From: Ancylostoma caninum
Taxonomy: Eukaryota; Nematoda; Chromadorea; Rhabditida; Ancylostomatidae
Direction of reading: 5' to 3'
NCBI GenBank assembly: GCA_037903475.1
Contig: JBAJFG010000611.1
Coordinates: 496,001 to 560,000 of the forward strand
Length of the DNA: 64,000 nucleotides
Under the pieces are notes generated by a model that did not search any database, had not been told where the DNA came from, and saw only the letters and a list, made by a program, of their open reading frames with translations. A program made the translations under genes and the position numbers. Below, piece after piece: positions 37,783 to 51,558 of the stretch (positions are counted from its first letter, which is position 1; every line of letters begins with the position of its first letter).

Positions 37783-37893
37783 GTCTTCAGTCTCGCCGTT
37801 GACCATTTCTGCTTCCAATGAAGGTTGACAATCGCGAACGTCATTATGGGCACTCCGTGGTGGTAGTAGAAGTTTGTCAAGAGCTCGGGGTTT
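37783..37893 (-). CDS. candidate upstream exon of the BRCT gene
   Basis: A 37-codon phase-0/phase-0 exon between a strong acceptor (ctttttag) and a donor at GAAGAC/gtagag. It reads KPRALDKLLLPPRSAHNDV and ends EAEMVNGETED, an acidic, linker-like composition. If it joins the exon near 37371, the protein starts further upstream than MSEFRPQEI. It has no domain of its own. Confidence 0.35.
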
Positions 37894-38279
37894 CTAAAAA
37901 GGAAAGTCAAATGCGAATAACAAACCTATCGAAAGAAGCGAATATACTTACACAGCGACGAGTATAGAGCTATAGGTTAGTCCGCTGCTATACTTCACAG
38001 CGAATGCTGTAACTGTCGCCTGCGTGGACCACTGTGTATCTATACATCCATTGTTGGCATCGCGTCGCTGAAGCTGTCGCCGCTGTCGCCCACAACCAAT
38101 CGATACGCACTAAAAGCGCTGTCGCCGCGGCTGCAGCGACCGAAATCGCTGTACTTCTCAAGGACTATAGCAGCAGCGTATCAACATGAATGGATTCACT
38201 AGTGAAGAGGTGCTGCCCAGATGCAATGTCAGGCCCCAGCACGACCTTTTCGTGGAGAAATCTTTATGGAACCCCTGGA

Positions 38280-39424
38280 GTTTCTTAAGCTTGGCCGTTT
38301 TATTTGGCTGTAAATCGACTCTTAGGGTCAAATAAATATGTAACTCAAAGTGAAATTCTATGGATGGTGTCCTGAGACTTGTGGACATCACATGGTGCTC
38401 CAAAGTTATGGAGTTGGTTTCCCAGAACTCGTTTGTGGAACTTTTTTTTATGGCGATAAGACCACATAAGACATGACCGCAAGATTTGATAAATTTAAGT
38501 TGGCCCTCAATCACTGACAAAATCAGGAGATCTTATAAAAAAGACCCTATCCATAAGAACGAGCTAATCTTCTTCTATTGTGATCTTTTGAAGCTGTTCC
38601 CTCATACAGAGTAAATATGAGATTATTCGCCTCATATTAACACCACATCCTTGAACTTGCCAAAAATTAGGTTTTTATTTCATGGCTTTTTTTCGGCGTA
38701 TATGTGGAAGCTGATAAAATCTTAAGTATTATTGTGACAGAAGAATTCAAGCTCTATATTTCTCAAATTTCAGCTCTTAAGGTTAAGGACCTCTTCTTAA
38801 GGACAAGTTTTATTCCGTTGGTAAACTGATGGTAAACCGTTGGTAAAAATGGCAATTTCCCCATCTTTTTACCAACGAATTTTCACCCAAACTAAACCCT
38901 GACCAACCCAATTTTTAATTTAAAAAATGTGCACCAGAAAGCTGATAGCAGAACGACTTAGGTCATTTTCCCAGGTCACATACCAACCCTTTTTAAATTC
39001 GCGAAAAACAACCGTACATCTACACGTGTAGGATTCTAACCCTGAGTGAAACAAAGCCACCCAAATGCGACTTTCATCACTCAAAAAAGGTCCTGGTAAT
39101 TTGTTTTTGTTCGTAGGCGTGGATATTTGATGGCGAACTGCTCCACATCCATTTTTCCATGTTGCAAAAATCAGGCTCCGGGGAGATTGAACACTGGACC
39201 TGTTTGAGCTCGAGTACGACTGGTAGTTTATTCCATAAAATTTGAAATTCAAAAATAAAAATTGAAAAATTAATTTAAAAGATTAATTGAATTCAAGAAT
39301 TATCTATTCCAATAGATATTTTAAAAACTGTTTGAATACAATAGCTGAAAATGTAAAAAATTAAATGTTCTGGGGGGGGGGTCGCCCCGGGGTCGGTTTT
39401 TTACCAACACCACGCTTGACCCTG
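38280..39424. mobile_element. hAT-like element, copy D (truncated)
   Basis: Same orientation as copy C. From about 38280 (TAAGCTTGGCCGTTTTATTT) it follows the family to the terminal CACGCTTGACCCTG at 39424. The end near 38280 lacks the outer ~180 bp. A G9 run at 39374 corresponds to the GC-rich subterminal zone of copies A and C. Confidence 0.8.
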
Positions 39425-39599
39425 GGTTCATCATCGCTTCTAGAGATTCTTCGAGGGTTAAATAAGGCTTGCTTCGTCTAAGTTGGAAAGGAAAACTAGG
39501 AAGGTCTATCAATTAGAGGGAGGGGAATCGAAAAACTCCATTTACCGTTCGGCGGCATTATGTATCAGGATGTCGGGAAAGATCTCGCGGTTTTTGAAG

Positions 39600-40660
39600 C
39601 ATTATATTTTATTGAATTCTTAAAAGTAGGAAAACACATTGAGAAATTAATAAATCACCATTGCGTACCGTCACTCTTTGCCAATTTTTCGGAAGCTTTT
39701 CGATGCCTTCGGCCTAGGGCTGTACTGGCATTGACTCCAAAAACTTGCTCAACCAGTGATCCAAGTCATCTTCATCATCGAACCCTTTCCTCTGCAAGGC
39801 ATTAGAGAGAGTCAGACGAAGTTGGCAATCTTTAGACGCAAGATCAATCTTTTGATGCAAGATCAGGCCAATCTTTTGATGCAAGATCAGGCCTGCACTG
39901 TGGTGAAGTTAGCACTTCCCATCCAAAGTCGAGTAGCTTCTCGCGAGTAACTCTTATAGATAGCGGACTAGTATAATCGTGCAGGAATCGGATCGTGTCG
40001 TAACTCGGAACCTTTTCTGCGATTTTTACGGCCATTCTTTCCGGCCGCTGACAGTACTGGTCTACTGTGAGGGCGGTATAGCGTGGCGGTACCTCGCAAT
40101 GTATGATGCCTTTGCAGTCGCACCAAGCACTGATCATAACCTACACAGGGTGAGAACCTGCCTTTGGCTGCGTCTCATGCTGCTCACCCAACTCAGTGTC
40201 GATGGTGCTTGGTGTTGACGTACAGACACAACTTCTCATCTTCTGTGAATATATGGACTTCAGCTAGTTTCCAATGCTTCTGTACGAGGGCAATTCAGTA
40301 GCCACCTCTGCACAGTGCTAGAGATCGCACCCGGTCAGATAACGATTACTCACTGTGGTAACTTTTATACCTTTCCGAACTGACGGTGGTAATGTGAACA
40401 TCCAAGACTTGTGTTATTTATCACATAGTCTGCCGTGGATCTGAATCTACCAGCTGCCGCAATCGACCATTGTTGACACCGAATACTCGTCCCGACCATG
40501 CGGAAACATTGAGGCTGAAGTCGCCAACACGAAGGCGTCTGGGCCTATTTTGTGCAGTGCGATCGGCTACAGCACTGTCCTCAAATACAACGTTAATACG
40601 GCGACTGGATGCTGTTGCTGAGTCACCAGAATTGAAGCCGTATAACCGTATAGACGTATA
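39600..40660 (-). pseudogene. mariner-family transposase remnant
   Basis: Conserved blocks in order on the minus strand: IRLYGFNSGDSATASSRRIN and DNGRLRQLVDSDPRQT-like N-terminal region (about 40420-40655); TEDEKLCLYVN (about 40220); MISAWCDCKGIIHCE and DQYCQRPERM (about 40080-40140); LLDFGWEVLTSPQ with RPDLASKD (about 39850-39900), equivalent to the YSPDLAPSD catalytic motif; and FDDEDDLDHWLEQVF (about 39745-39790). Stops, frame changes and a 24-bp tandem duplication (39845-39892) in the catalytic block show it is inactive. Terminal repeats are not identified. Confidence 0.88.
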
Positions 40661-40699
40661 AACGAGTAACTCTTGCGGAATAGGAGAGTTTGACCCCAT

Positions 40700-43600
40700 C
40701 ATGTTTCGAAAAGTGATTTTCGGGAGATGTGGTCTAGGACCAAACTCCTTTTGCGTCATGCTGAAATCCATCACCAGAGGAAATAACGACAAACCAGTCA
40801 TTCCGAGAGACAAAAGTCATCTAAGATTTAGTCTCTTTTCCAATAGAGCAGGTTCGGAGTATGCTAAGTTAAGTAAAAGGCAAGGGATACCAGTTAGCTT
40901 TCATTCATTCAGAAACCTGATTAGCGGCTACTTGTCTACTTGAGATAATTCGCAAAGTTCCATCACCGCTTTTCTTTATCCCTAGTTGCCCAATTGTATC
41001 ACGAATATTCTGTTACTGATGTTCCGTGCACATGTCTGGTTCTACATCCGTCCACATGGGTATGCACATGTAATAATAAATAAAATAAAATATTGCCTGC
41101 TTTTATCTGGACCCTCTCTGGTCTCTACGCACTCTTTGTCTCTGTGTTGTCGCTCCAACTATCTTCCCCGGTGAAATAGACTATAATTCCCTTACTTTTT
41201 TTTACTCTGCTAACCTCTTTTTTTAGTTCTAAAGCCACTTCATGCCGAAGCTAAGCGTACCCCGAGCGAATCACGTTTCATTGCATGGAAACCAGTAGCA
41301 CAAAAGTGTTGTGTTTCCCAGCGTAAGCGATTGTCGCTCAGTGGATTGCGTCAGAATTCCGCAAAGACGCCGCAACTTGCGCTACGCTCATTAACCATTC
41401 ACGGCAATTGTTGCGCTCCACACATGCGCGCAATGAAAACAATACGTTGTGAGATAAAACTTACGCGTTTCCTTTCTTCCTTCCTCGATTCGTCGTGCTG
41501 CAGTAAAGAGCATCGCGTCAAGCGACTGGCATTCATGTTTGACAGAAAGCTAGGATCTTTTCCCTCCATTCAGAATTAGTGGGAAGAAGCCGATGTTGTA
41601 TGAGGTCATTGAAAGCATACTTTACCTGGAAAGGGCTATCTGAATTGCTACGCGATTTAGCCAAGTAACGGTTGCGTTCTTCTTGGAATATGGGTATGTC
41701 GATAACTCCGAGGACAAAGTTACGCTAACTATAGGCGTTTTCCCTTTGGACGCATCTATTTTGCCCAGTGGTCAAACTCAGTTCGGCGGACTTCTCAAGA
41801 TTTTTTACCAGGAATTTTAGCACCTACTATTGGCTTCCTCGAGGGACCATCGAGCTGCCCGGTCGCCAATCAATCGAATTAGTAGGTTTCGACAGCAAAG
41901 GAGACGTAGGCATGCTCTATAGATAATTGATGTTCGGAGTTGTTGGAGCATTTCAAAAATTAGTGGCAGAGCCGAACGTCAACCGCCTGCCATCACTTGC
42001 GACTACACGCAACGTCTAGGGTCCTCCTGGAAGCTAATGAACAGTATTCCAAAATGAAGTTTTGGCTTCTTTCAACGGAATAAAACACAACTGTTGTGAC
42101 ACTGTTTAAACAACATCAATATTTCTTTGCGAGCTTTTTTCTTTGTTACCATAACTTTCGGCTACCCAGGAGTCACGTAGGTACAAGGAGCTATGTAGGG
42201 TGGGCCTTTTCTTCCGTTCCGCTGGTTGCTAGAAGGCAGTGGGTTTCTCCTTGCAAGGAGTTGAGAGCATTCTATGTATTTGGTAGTAGAAGTACTCTAC
42301 AGAGAACACCTAGCAATAGCCTCAACATCACTTTTGAGAATAAATGCGCTGCTTTAAGTGCTCCGAATAGCGCAAACACACCGGAAATTGCCCAGATACT
42401 ACTTATTCGTCAAGTGTCATCAGGTAATATGTAAGTATGGGCAAAGATATCTTGTCCTGATTTGTCTGAGAAATTGAGAAAAATGTGCAAGCCAAAGCCA
42501 CCGAAATAGAAAATGATCGGCACCGGAAAATTGTGAGAGCCACCTATCATTGCACGATGAAGGAATACTTATATCTGTCACACACAAAAAATACGACCAC
42601 CAAACCCCAATAATGAGATGCAAACTTCTGGCAAAGACTCTTGCTCGCAGCTATAGCTGCGAACAATTACCTTAGACGAATCCACAGAGAAAAGCTGAGA
42701 TAATTGTTGACATTTTTACTCGTTTTCTCCGTCTTTGGTTACATTTCTTCTTTGATAACCCGTTCTTTCCCTTATAGCTGGGAAAACAGTCAAGTAGTCC
42801 GATAGGTCTCAGTTACAAAGCATAATGATAACAGATTTCCTCTACGCTAGCTTGAAATATGTCGCTCATTATTCTCTAGTGCACAGTTGTAATACAGAAT
42901 CGGGGTGATTAAGGCAACACGTGCGAGTTCCTGAGGCAAGCTCGCATATCTAACTTTTCATCTTAATCTCCCAACAACAGAAAATCTCATCAGTGAATAG
43001 GCGGCATTGTATTGGGCACCGGTAAGCTGGTCCTTAATCGTTGCCGGAAGCGGAAGGCCTCAAAGTCGGCCGAGAGTAGCCGCTCTTTGCCGCTGGTGTC
43101 GCGCATTCTCTTTCGATGATTGTGCTATTCTAATCGGGAATGATCGGCGCCTGGATTAACTTCTGGATTTCGCCACACTTGAGCCGAACGCGGCATCTAA
43201 TTGCTAGGCAAAGGTGTGACACTGTGAGCCGGCTGCAGGAGGATGTGAACCTTAAATTTAATGTCTGCAGTACTAAAAGACTACAGTTCTAAAACACCAT
43301 ACAGTGTTAAACTGACTTAGAAGATGCAGAACTGCCTGTATCCATCGGAGATAGATAGCTCTATGGTTAATACGTTTTTTTTCAATAGCAATAAGCTCCA
43401 GAACAGGGAGAATGCAGTATAGGACAGGCGTACAATTTAGCGGGGAAAAACGTGGCAGCGAAACAACTAAGCATTCATTCTATTTTTTGTCCAACAAATA
43501 TTCACAGGCAAATTTATAGGTCATCTTCGACCAAAAAATCCTCGAAGTTCAGTACATGTACATATACATCTACAAGTCTATTGCGTGTATCTACTTACTT

Positions 43601-44171
43601 GCAGTTAGTGGACCAAAAAAGTTAAGGTGTTCCGAAAATTTCATACATCCCTATGAAATGAAAAATATTTATTGACCGGACATAGACAGAATTATTCTGA
43701 GGGATCGTGGTTTGTACGAATTTGAGGACTCTCCGTGGGGTACAACTTTAAGCCTTCGGTACAATAGTACCTTCCAGTACCTTCCACAGGACTGCAAAGT
43801 ATACATACAATTGCTTGTACAGGCTCCGAGATGGCTTAATCTTATCGTACATAACTGTTGGAGCGCCTAGAATGACAAAGAAGCAGAAACCACTGTAACT
43901 AGACTTGGTTCCATGGATGTCAGTTTTTTATATGAAAACTTGTGTACTTCTACGGAGAATGCTTTTTGTGAGTGCAGAAAACATTGTATTATTACTCACA
44001 GCCAAAGATAGTACATAGAGTACCGGCCAAAATTATATAACCTTCTGAATTTTCTTCATAATTTCTGGTGGAGTAAAGCTTTGCATGGAAAGCAACCAAA
44101 GCACGTTTTTGTGATACGAACTTCTGTTGGATCGAAACCGACTTAACATTGTGACCAGGAAAGAATAAGTA
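40700..44171. other. intergenic region, no gene recognised
   Basis: Open frames here are short (130 codons or fewer) and overlap on both strands without domain motifs. No transposon ends or tandem arrays are visible beyond AT-rich runs such as TAATAATAAATAAAATAAAA near 41070. Confidence 0.5.
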
Positions 44172-44239
44172 TTAGGTTGGTGCAAAAATAATGCGCGTTT
44201 TCATGCCTTTGATCCCGAAATATTTTTGCATCAACCTAA
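44172..44239. mobile_element. 68-bp mariner MITE
   Basis: Begins TTAGGTTGGTGCAAAAATAA and ends with the inverted TTTTTGCATCAACCTAA, flanked by TA on each side. The end sequence is the well-known mariner terminus (TTAGGTTGGTGCAAAAGTAAT type). Almost nothing lies between the two ends. Confidence 0.9.
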
Positions 44240-46964
44240 TAAATTTGACAGAAATTCTTGCATTGATTTACTGCTGTAATGAACTCAAGTTTCTTTCGTA
44301 CGTTTGGATCAATGGTTGAAAAGCATACGTATCCATCCAAACATGAGTCGAATTCATTACAAGGAGTTCAATTCTTGTTAAAATACTTCCTATGTAAGCC
44401 ATTCTGTTATCTTTTTTAGATGCTGCAAAATACCGAATTTCGACCTTCATGAAAAATTATTTTCTGTAAAGGAATCTAGTTGACATAACGGTGCGGTTTC
44501 ATTCCATTTTTATTGTATGTGAGTGTCTACAATATCCACGAAGATATGAGCTTCGAAGGTTGTCATTAAATGAAGTTATGACGAAAACGAAGAAAACTCC
44601 AAAAAGTTATATAATTTTGGCAGATACTTTAGTTTCAGATGATTAGGATAGACGCCACGGACGCAGATGGATTAATATACCGTCATGAAAAAACTTTCTT
44701 AACACTTAGCTAGAGAGGTGAAGATGGTTGAAGCAATAATTGCGGGTTGAAATCAATCCACAAAATCTTACTTCCGCCTTGTTGGAGGTCAATTATGCTG
44801 TAGTAAAAATTTCCTCTTGGTCATGACAGATTTAATTCTACGCTCAAATAACTAAAATTGAAGGGAGAAGTTTGGAGCCAGCAAAGTGAATAAAAGGCAA
44901 GGCCCTTCAATCCCCTCATTTGAATGCTATCCTGGCGTTATTACTACAACTGAGCTTACCTCGCCAAGAAGGTAACTAGAACTTCTCGCATGTAAGATTT
45001 TACCTTATTGTTACTGGGCTTGTATTTTGAGAGTTCAGTTGTTGGACTCATTTTGAAAGGGAAGTTTACCTGATTATTCATTCAGTCATTTATTTATTTA
45101 TGTATTTACTCTCTGTTTCTTTAAAGCAGTCAGGGTGCTCCCCAAGAAAAAGCTTGCAGGCTCTTGAAGTTTACAACACCAAGAACTGGTAACACAATCC
45201 AGAATAAGGAGCACACTCACGAGGACAAGTTCGAGTGAAATTGGGGATTGTTCTACAAACGGTGTGATTAACGGAAAAACCTTACTACAAGGCGAATTTG
45301 ATCGTACAGGATGAATGACATGCAACAGGAGTTAGGCACTCGATTCGGAATAAGTACAAACTCAAGTAGTACAATTTGGAAAATACCACTGGAATGAAAT
45401 TGTCTGCTTAGAAAATAAATATGTATATGTTAAAACTCCATTCAGCCAATTTTAAAAGATTTCCGTCAGATTTTGGATTTCTCCCTTATTGTGAAATTTT
45501 CAACCCTTGAGAATTTGACAGCGTAGGCAGTTTTTCCTCCTCCCTCATCCACCTGGTTTCTATATTCTCGTAGATCTTGTTTTCGCTACTAATTTCATTT
45601 TTTCCTCATGTCAAAGCCACACTGATCATTGCTGAATAATTTCACGTTTAGAACATTGTCCTGGTGAGTCTTCGCCTCAAATAATTAGTATTTTCGTCGG
45701 CTAAAAGCGCAGTGCACTTGGAGAGGGGTCGTTCGAGTTGTGTCCAGACGTATTTGTGTTAATACGGTTCGGTTACTTTCCCAGACCGCCCAAAGTGATT
45801 TGGCGGCCGACATCAAACGCCACTTAATCCCATCGACACATTTTGCGATCGTGTTCAAACTTTTGCAGTGTCAAATTTCTGCCGTACCGTACTGTTTCTT
45901 CACTCAAATCAACTTCTTCCTACAGTAACCAAAATAAACAGTGAGCTGGATGCACTTCTGGTCAAGTTTACTTGTACAAATTACGGTAACGACTTGCTGC
46001 GATAACAATCGCACATTTTATAGGTAATTTTAGTACATTGTTGATGCAGTACGGAACTAAATCAATAGCTCTTTGTCTTCATGTGAATTATCCTATTGAT
46101 GCGCGGTAATTAAGATGATTGGTTGCTGGCAAGGATCATAAGGCACTCACAGATTGGCCTCTGGATGCACTGGATGCAGTTACTGCTTTGTAAAGCACAA
46201 TGTTCCAGGAATCCTTGTACGTTTCGCAGCGTTTTCCATCAGTCGCTCGCTGACTGATTGCTGGGCCCTGCACTTTGGGGGACGTTACAGTAGTCGGGCA
46301 CGCCCAGCGAGGTTTCGATGCTCGAGGCCAACGCTGCTAATTAGAATTACGGTCGCTTTCCAGAGGCGTCGATCCTGGCAATGATATGCTCGTCACATTA
46401 TGATTGTTGACCAGGGCATGATGATACCTATTGGGATCATAGCTGTAAAAGGCTTTTTTCTGGATATTATTACATTCGACTGCAATGCCACACAGGTGGT
46501 TATTTGAACACCTTTCATTTGGGTTAACGTTTTAACACAATCTTGCCTGCTGAGGTTTCATGAAGAGAGGACATGGAACACTGCCTGGTTATACTCATAC
46601 AATTTTTTCTTGCCACACCAGCTTGTTAAGGTGGGAATGTTTATTACGTATGAGTACTAGCGAAGATGCTCAGGTTTCAAGAAGAACGATCATGGAATCT
46701 GCTTCCTGGTTATTTTGATTGCCGCGCTTCTTTCGACAAGATTTCGCAGCAGGAAAGGTCTGCAACACTAATGAATGGCAAGTTAACTTTAAAACAGAAA
46801 CCAACCTTACTATAGAAGTTAAGCAAGTTCTGGAACATTGGAGATAGGTTGAAGAGATAAACGCTTCAAAGGTGATGCACACATAGCCCACCTTTGGCAT
46901 GATCTGTTCGAATGACCGGAAAGTGGAGGATTGGAAGAAAAGAAAAAAAAAGGAAAAAAAGAAA

Positions 46965-47002
46965 AGCAGATTTATAGAGAGAAAACTCTCTATAAATCTG
47001 CT
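46965..47002. repeat. perfect 17-bp hairpin with AAAA loop
   Basis: AGCAGATTTATAGAGAG (46965-46981), AAAA, then the exact complement to 47002. It sits directly after an A/G-rich tract (46936-46964). Confidence 0.9.
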
Positions 47003-47699
47003 CGCTCACGAATTAGGAAACTGGGAGTCGCTGATCCCTTTTACGCACTATCCAGTGCACTATCCTTACTACAACTTCGAAACTCGCTCAGTGCCTCGGT
47101 CCGAAAGCAAAACAAATAGATTCTTCCAAGAACCGGAAGAAGAAAAAATCCACGCCGCAGGTATGACCTTGTACAGAGAAAAGGTTAAGGGAACTGAGTT
47201 TCCTAGAAGACACTGAAAGCGGTGATGCTCACTAAGAATTTGCTAATATCGTGTTATTTTATTTATGAACGAAGTAAGAAAAATAACGATAAAAATGAAC
47301 ATAAAAAATACATTACATAATTGTTTCGCCACTATTAAAATTTATCAGAAGTAGCTGTTGGCACATGCCTTCGTATGTGAAAGGAATTCCTGCGCATCCT
47401 TACCATCGCCCTCAAAATACGTATATAAAGTATATACTTGGATTTCTAGAAGTTAAGAATCTTGAGAATCGCAGCAGTATGAAGCGAATCCACATCACTA
47501 AACTATCCTGGCTGAGTTGTTGACGTGGGATGTCGACGATATTCTAAATTTTTCTAGAGAAAGTGAAACGCTGCAGCTAGATCATCATGATGTGTCACAG
47601 AGCTCTTCTAACTTTAAGACTAACTTTAAATTAATTGAAATCCTTATGAACCTCCCGTAGGCGCATACCTCTTGAAATAGTTGGTAGCACATAGTTGGA

Positions 47700-48149
47700 C
47701 TATGCCATACACATTATCCTGAGATTTTTGGCAAGGATTGGTACCAGTACCAGGGGATTTTCCTGAAAACTATTATAAAGTTGTCCAAGAAATGATGGCC
47801 ATTTTCGAGCTGCTCTTGCCAAGGTCGATGACTCAACTCGAACTTGAGGTAATTCTTCGGAATAAAAATCGCTATGATCAGCATTGTTTGTAGATTCGTG
47901 CCATGTTGAAGAAGTTATAGAAAGGAGAGGATGAAATTCATTGCAGTCAAAAAAGTAGGAAAGGGAAATTTGCGGTGCACCCTGATTCAGCTGAATTTTC
48001 TCGATTGTTGATGCAGTTCTGTTGTATGTCCAACATGATAATCCTTGAACTGCTGAGGTAAACAAAATGAGATCCAAAGTAGGGTAATCGACTTGAACGG
48101 AAGTGTCCAATCTCCCCTTCCGAAGTTCTTGATATACACGTCAATCCAA
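47700..48149 (-). CDS. unassigned ORF, about 150 codons
   Basis: The longest open frame between the BRCT gene and Notch. It includes VQVDYPTLDLILFTSAVQGL and HSDFYSEELPQVRVESSTLA, a balanced, protein-like composition, and runs to a stop at 47700. The upstream side is closed by a TGA with no ATG, so it would be a 3' exon if real. It has no family I can name and no transposase or RING motif. Confidence 0.3.
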
Positions 48150-48214
48150 GCCTATAACTGCTCAATTTGCTATCATCCTGAGCATGGATGCCGGATCATT
48201 GGGCCTAACTAGAC

Positions 48215-51200
48215 GTGCTAATAAGGACACATTACCGCACTGATGCAAATTATCGTGTGCCAGTTATTACCACTGGCTACAACATGTTCTACACGGATCT
48301 AATTACCGTACCTATGGGAAAATGCCCTCTCGGTACGGTGCGGTTCATCGCAGGACCCTCGGCAGGGCGCAGGGGAGGTGGTGCGCGGAATAGAGCGCAT
48401 CGTCGCGCGTCTGTTTCGCTCCCACATTATTTCGGTGACGCCATCGGTAGTTTTCTACCGTTTTCCAATTACATGTCCGTGGAATGCGCCGTCTATTACT
48501 GCTGCGATTACACCTGTTCATCGTTGTCCACACAAAATTAGCTGGGAAACACGGGGAAAACTCCTGAACGGCGCCGACCGCCCGTTGCATGCCACTTCTT
48601 TCTCTCTCTGTGTACAACTCGTCGTTATCCAGGAGAGTTTCCTAGTGATCCTGTCTATACTTAATGTGGAAGTCAACGAGAAATGCAGGACGTTATCTAT
48701 TGTTCTTCGCGGTGCCATTCTCTGGTCCTCGATGTTGTGGTTGCATGCGCGCCACAACACCTTCCCCCTCAACCGATGATACTTTGTTTCAAATGTGCAG
48801 TATTGATGTCGATCAATATCTATAGTTTTTGCATGTTATTGTGCAGATGCGAACACAGTTTTTGTGCTGTTTTATACGATCACATTGGTCCTTATCATTT
48901 GGCTTTCGGAAACAACCGCATAGCTTGGTAATGCCATAACATTAAACTCTGAGCCAACAAAACTTTGCTTCATTTGCCATCGTACTGTAGGAGTTTTCAT
49001 GCAAATTTTGTACTTTTTCGTTGATATCAGAGCGTAGGAGGTGGTATGGGTTCTTTTCTAGGATCTAAGAGCAGCACAAAATCTGTGGAGACATTTTGCA
49101 TATTCTTATCCTTTTTTTGTCATCTTTCTTAGTCATGTATTAATCACATGCAAGAATCAGTTATATATACTAAGAAAGAAGCGTTTGGATTATTTCTCTT
49201 ACTATTTTCCCGAACGTTCTAGCTCAAACGTGTTGTGGATACCATCCATGGAGCGCCTTCTTGCATGTAACTGCTGTTTTCTAAACAAGGACCAGAGTAG
49301 TTTTTTATATCCGAGCAGCCTAGAACTGTTTATACACTGAGCCTACTATATATTAGATCTAAAAGTACAGTTTTTACTGGATTTTAAGCATTTCTTCCCT
49401 TTGTCTGCTCTTTAAAGCTATTCTGTTATTCTGGTTTTATTCCTTGTATGTTCCTGTACTTTTTTTTCATTTGTTTACTCTTAATATATATATTAGTATG
49501 AAGAGCATGCAACAATAAGCATTGAGTTTTCCTCTCTATCCCTCGCTAAGACGATACGGATATTCTTGTCCGTTTCTTGGTTGATCTTTGCTGCTTGTCC
49601 TTTAATCTTTCTCCGTGGCATTCCTCTTTTGTTTTTTTTTCTTTCTTCTATCCTCTATCTTTCTCTTCTTTTTTTTCAAATCTGATGCTTGCCACTATTC
49701 CTTCACTTCAAGCATTGCGTTTGTTTCAATTATTTCCAGCATTTTTCACAGTTTTTTTAAGCGTAAAAAGCCAGAAACTAGATATACGTAAGCTCCGGTA
49801 AGCCGGAACAAGCTTCCGGATACCGCTTAAAATCAAAGAATGAAAATATCCGGACGGTATTGAGTAGGAGGTTATCTGGCGATTCCTGACACCTACATGC
49901 AATATGACATATATCGGACTTGTCGGCGCATTTTATGTGTAACTTCGAGCACATCAATGTTTGATTTGTCATTCAACGAGTCATTCATATATTGCTTTAT
50001 AAAATATGCATTTTTCCAAGACTGTTTTACTAGAAATTTCGAATGTATGATTGTCACAATGTTTGTTTCTTGTTATTCCTACTGTGCTACTGTAGAACTA
50101 TGATATCTTTTCTGTGAGTGAGCTGGGTTTTCTCTGCTTTTAAGATAATTTCATAGTCAGAGCATTTCACCTTATTACTACTACCACTTTTGAGTTGTTA
50201 CCTGTGTAAAGCCTGTGCTCTTGACCATATAACGTGTAAGGATAGAAATTTGAGTAGATATTCGATATAAGACAAGGTTCGAAAGTTCTAATGTTCGAGA
50301 AAGAGGGAGCCCTACAGGGTTACCTCATCTTTCCTCTAGGGATTCTTTTATCATTTCTTCAAACTTTCGACATGTTCTTTCTAAATACATATTTTTTAAA
50401 ATTTCTATTCTAATACACCATTCGGTGATGAGTATGGCACTTAGTATTCAGCTTTTTCTGAATTAGATCTTTGGATTTTCTGCTGAATGACATGTTAGGG
50501 TAGAAATTCGAATATTTATACATTTTCGAACTGGATTCGAAAGTTCGAACTTCATTCTCGGGTCAGATTCGAGAGTTGGAACATTCAAGAATGGGAGCGC
50601 CCTTCAGCCTTTCTCAGCCGCACGTCAGGGCTGATGAACTTTGTCAAGCTCGAATATTCGAACTCTCGAGTTGTTTGAGATCGAATATTTATTTGGATTT
50701 CGTTCAAAGTTGTTTCATCGTAGCTCATGCTTCTCTCAATTTCTTTTTCATTTGTAGATTATACATAACATGTTTGAAGGTTGTTTTACAGGTTGGTAGG
50801 GCTTACCGTACCACCGTTCCAGACTCCAATCCTGGCCAGCATCCTAAAATGTTCATTGCTCTCGCCTTATTTAGTCCGTTCACCCTTCTCCTGCGTCGGG
50901 GTGTATCCAACGTAATTTTGATGTTGTCTGGTATTTTCTAAACTATGGATCTCTATTGATGTCGTTGTACAGCTCTCGATTGTCCTTATCCAGAAAAAAT
51001 CCTATGCTATATGCTTCGAATAATGATTTCTCCGTGAAAATCACACTCAGAATTCTCTTTCATTTCGGCATCTCCTTTATTCACAGATGTTTTTTCTTCT
51101 GAAAGCGTTCTTTCGGGCTGAACCGGAAAATCCAAGGCTGTCACACCTCAGCTGCGGGCAGTTCATGCGTATGGTTGTCCACGTTCAGTTCACCCGCGCC

Positions 51201-51558
51201 CCGCCCACTCGACTACAGTGTGCTGCCTTGGCCCGCCTACTCGTCAATCCTTTTTGTGGCCATTGACGAAAACATTGCTTACCGAATCCAATTTTGTCTC
51301 CACTCCTCCATGAACTTACCTTTCCTCAGGAAATCCTGGATTATCAGAATTTTCCAAGCTACGCAATTATCCACAATAATTCGTTAATTTGTCGTATCAG
51401 TTATAATTGCATTTGCATGTTTGTAAACTTCTGGATTCTTGTCTAAGCCTCTCTTCGAGTATATCGTTAATATCCACAGGCTATCTACTAGTATTCGATG
51501 AGGATTCATTCGCTAGCTATCGAACAACGCTAAAGTACCATTACTTTTCTCAACGATA
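48215..51558. other. intergenic region upstream of Notch
   Basis: 48215-48780 is GC-richer, with overlapping open frames on both strands but no domain. 49.0-50.1 is T-rich. 50490-50700 carries a TTCGAATA-rich block shared with other places in the window. No promoter motif is identifiable by eye. Confidence 0.4.

Noticed and set aside
46899..47216. Lys-rich ORF on the plus strand
   Set aside because: The frame is a by-product of the purine tract and the adjacent perfect hairpin.
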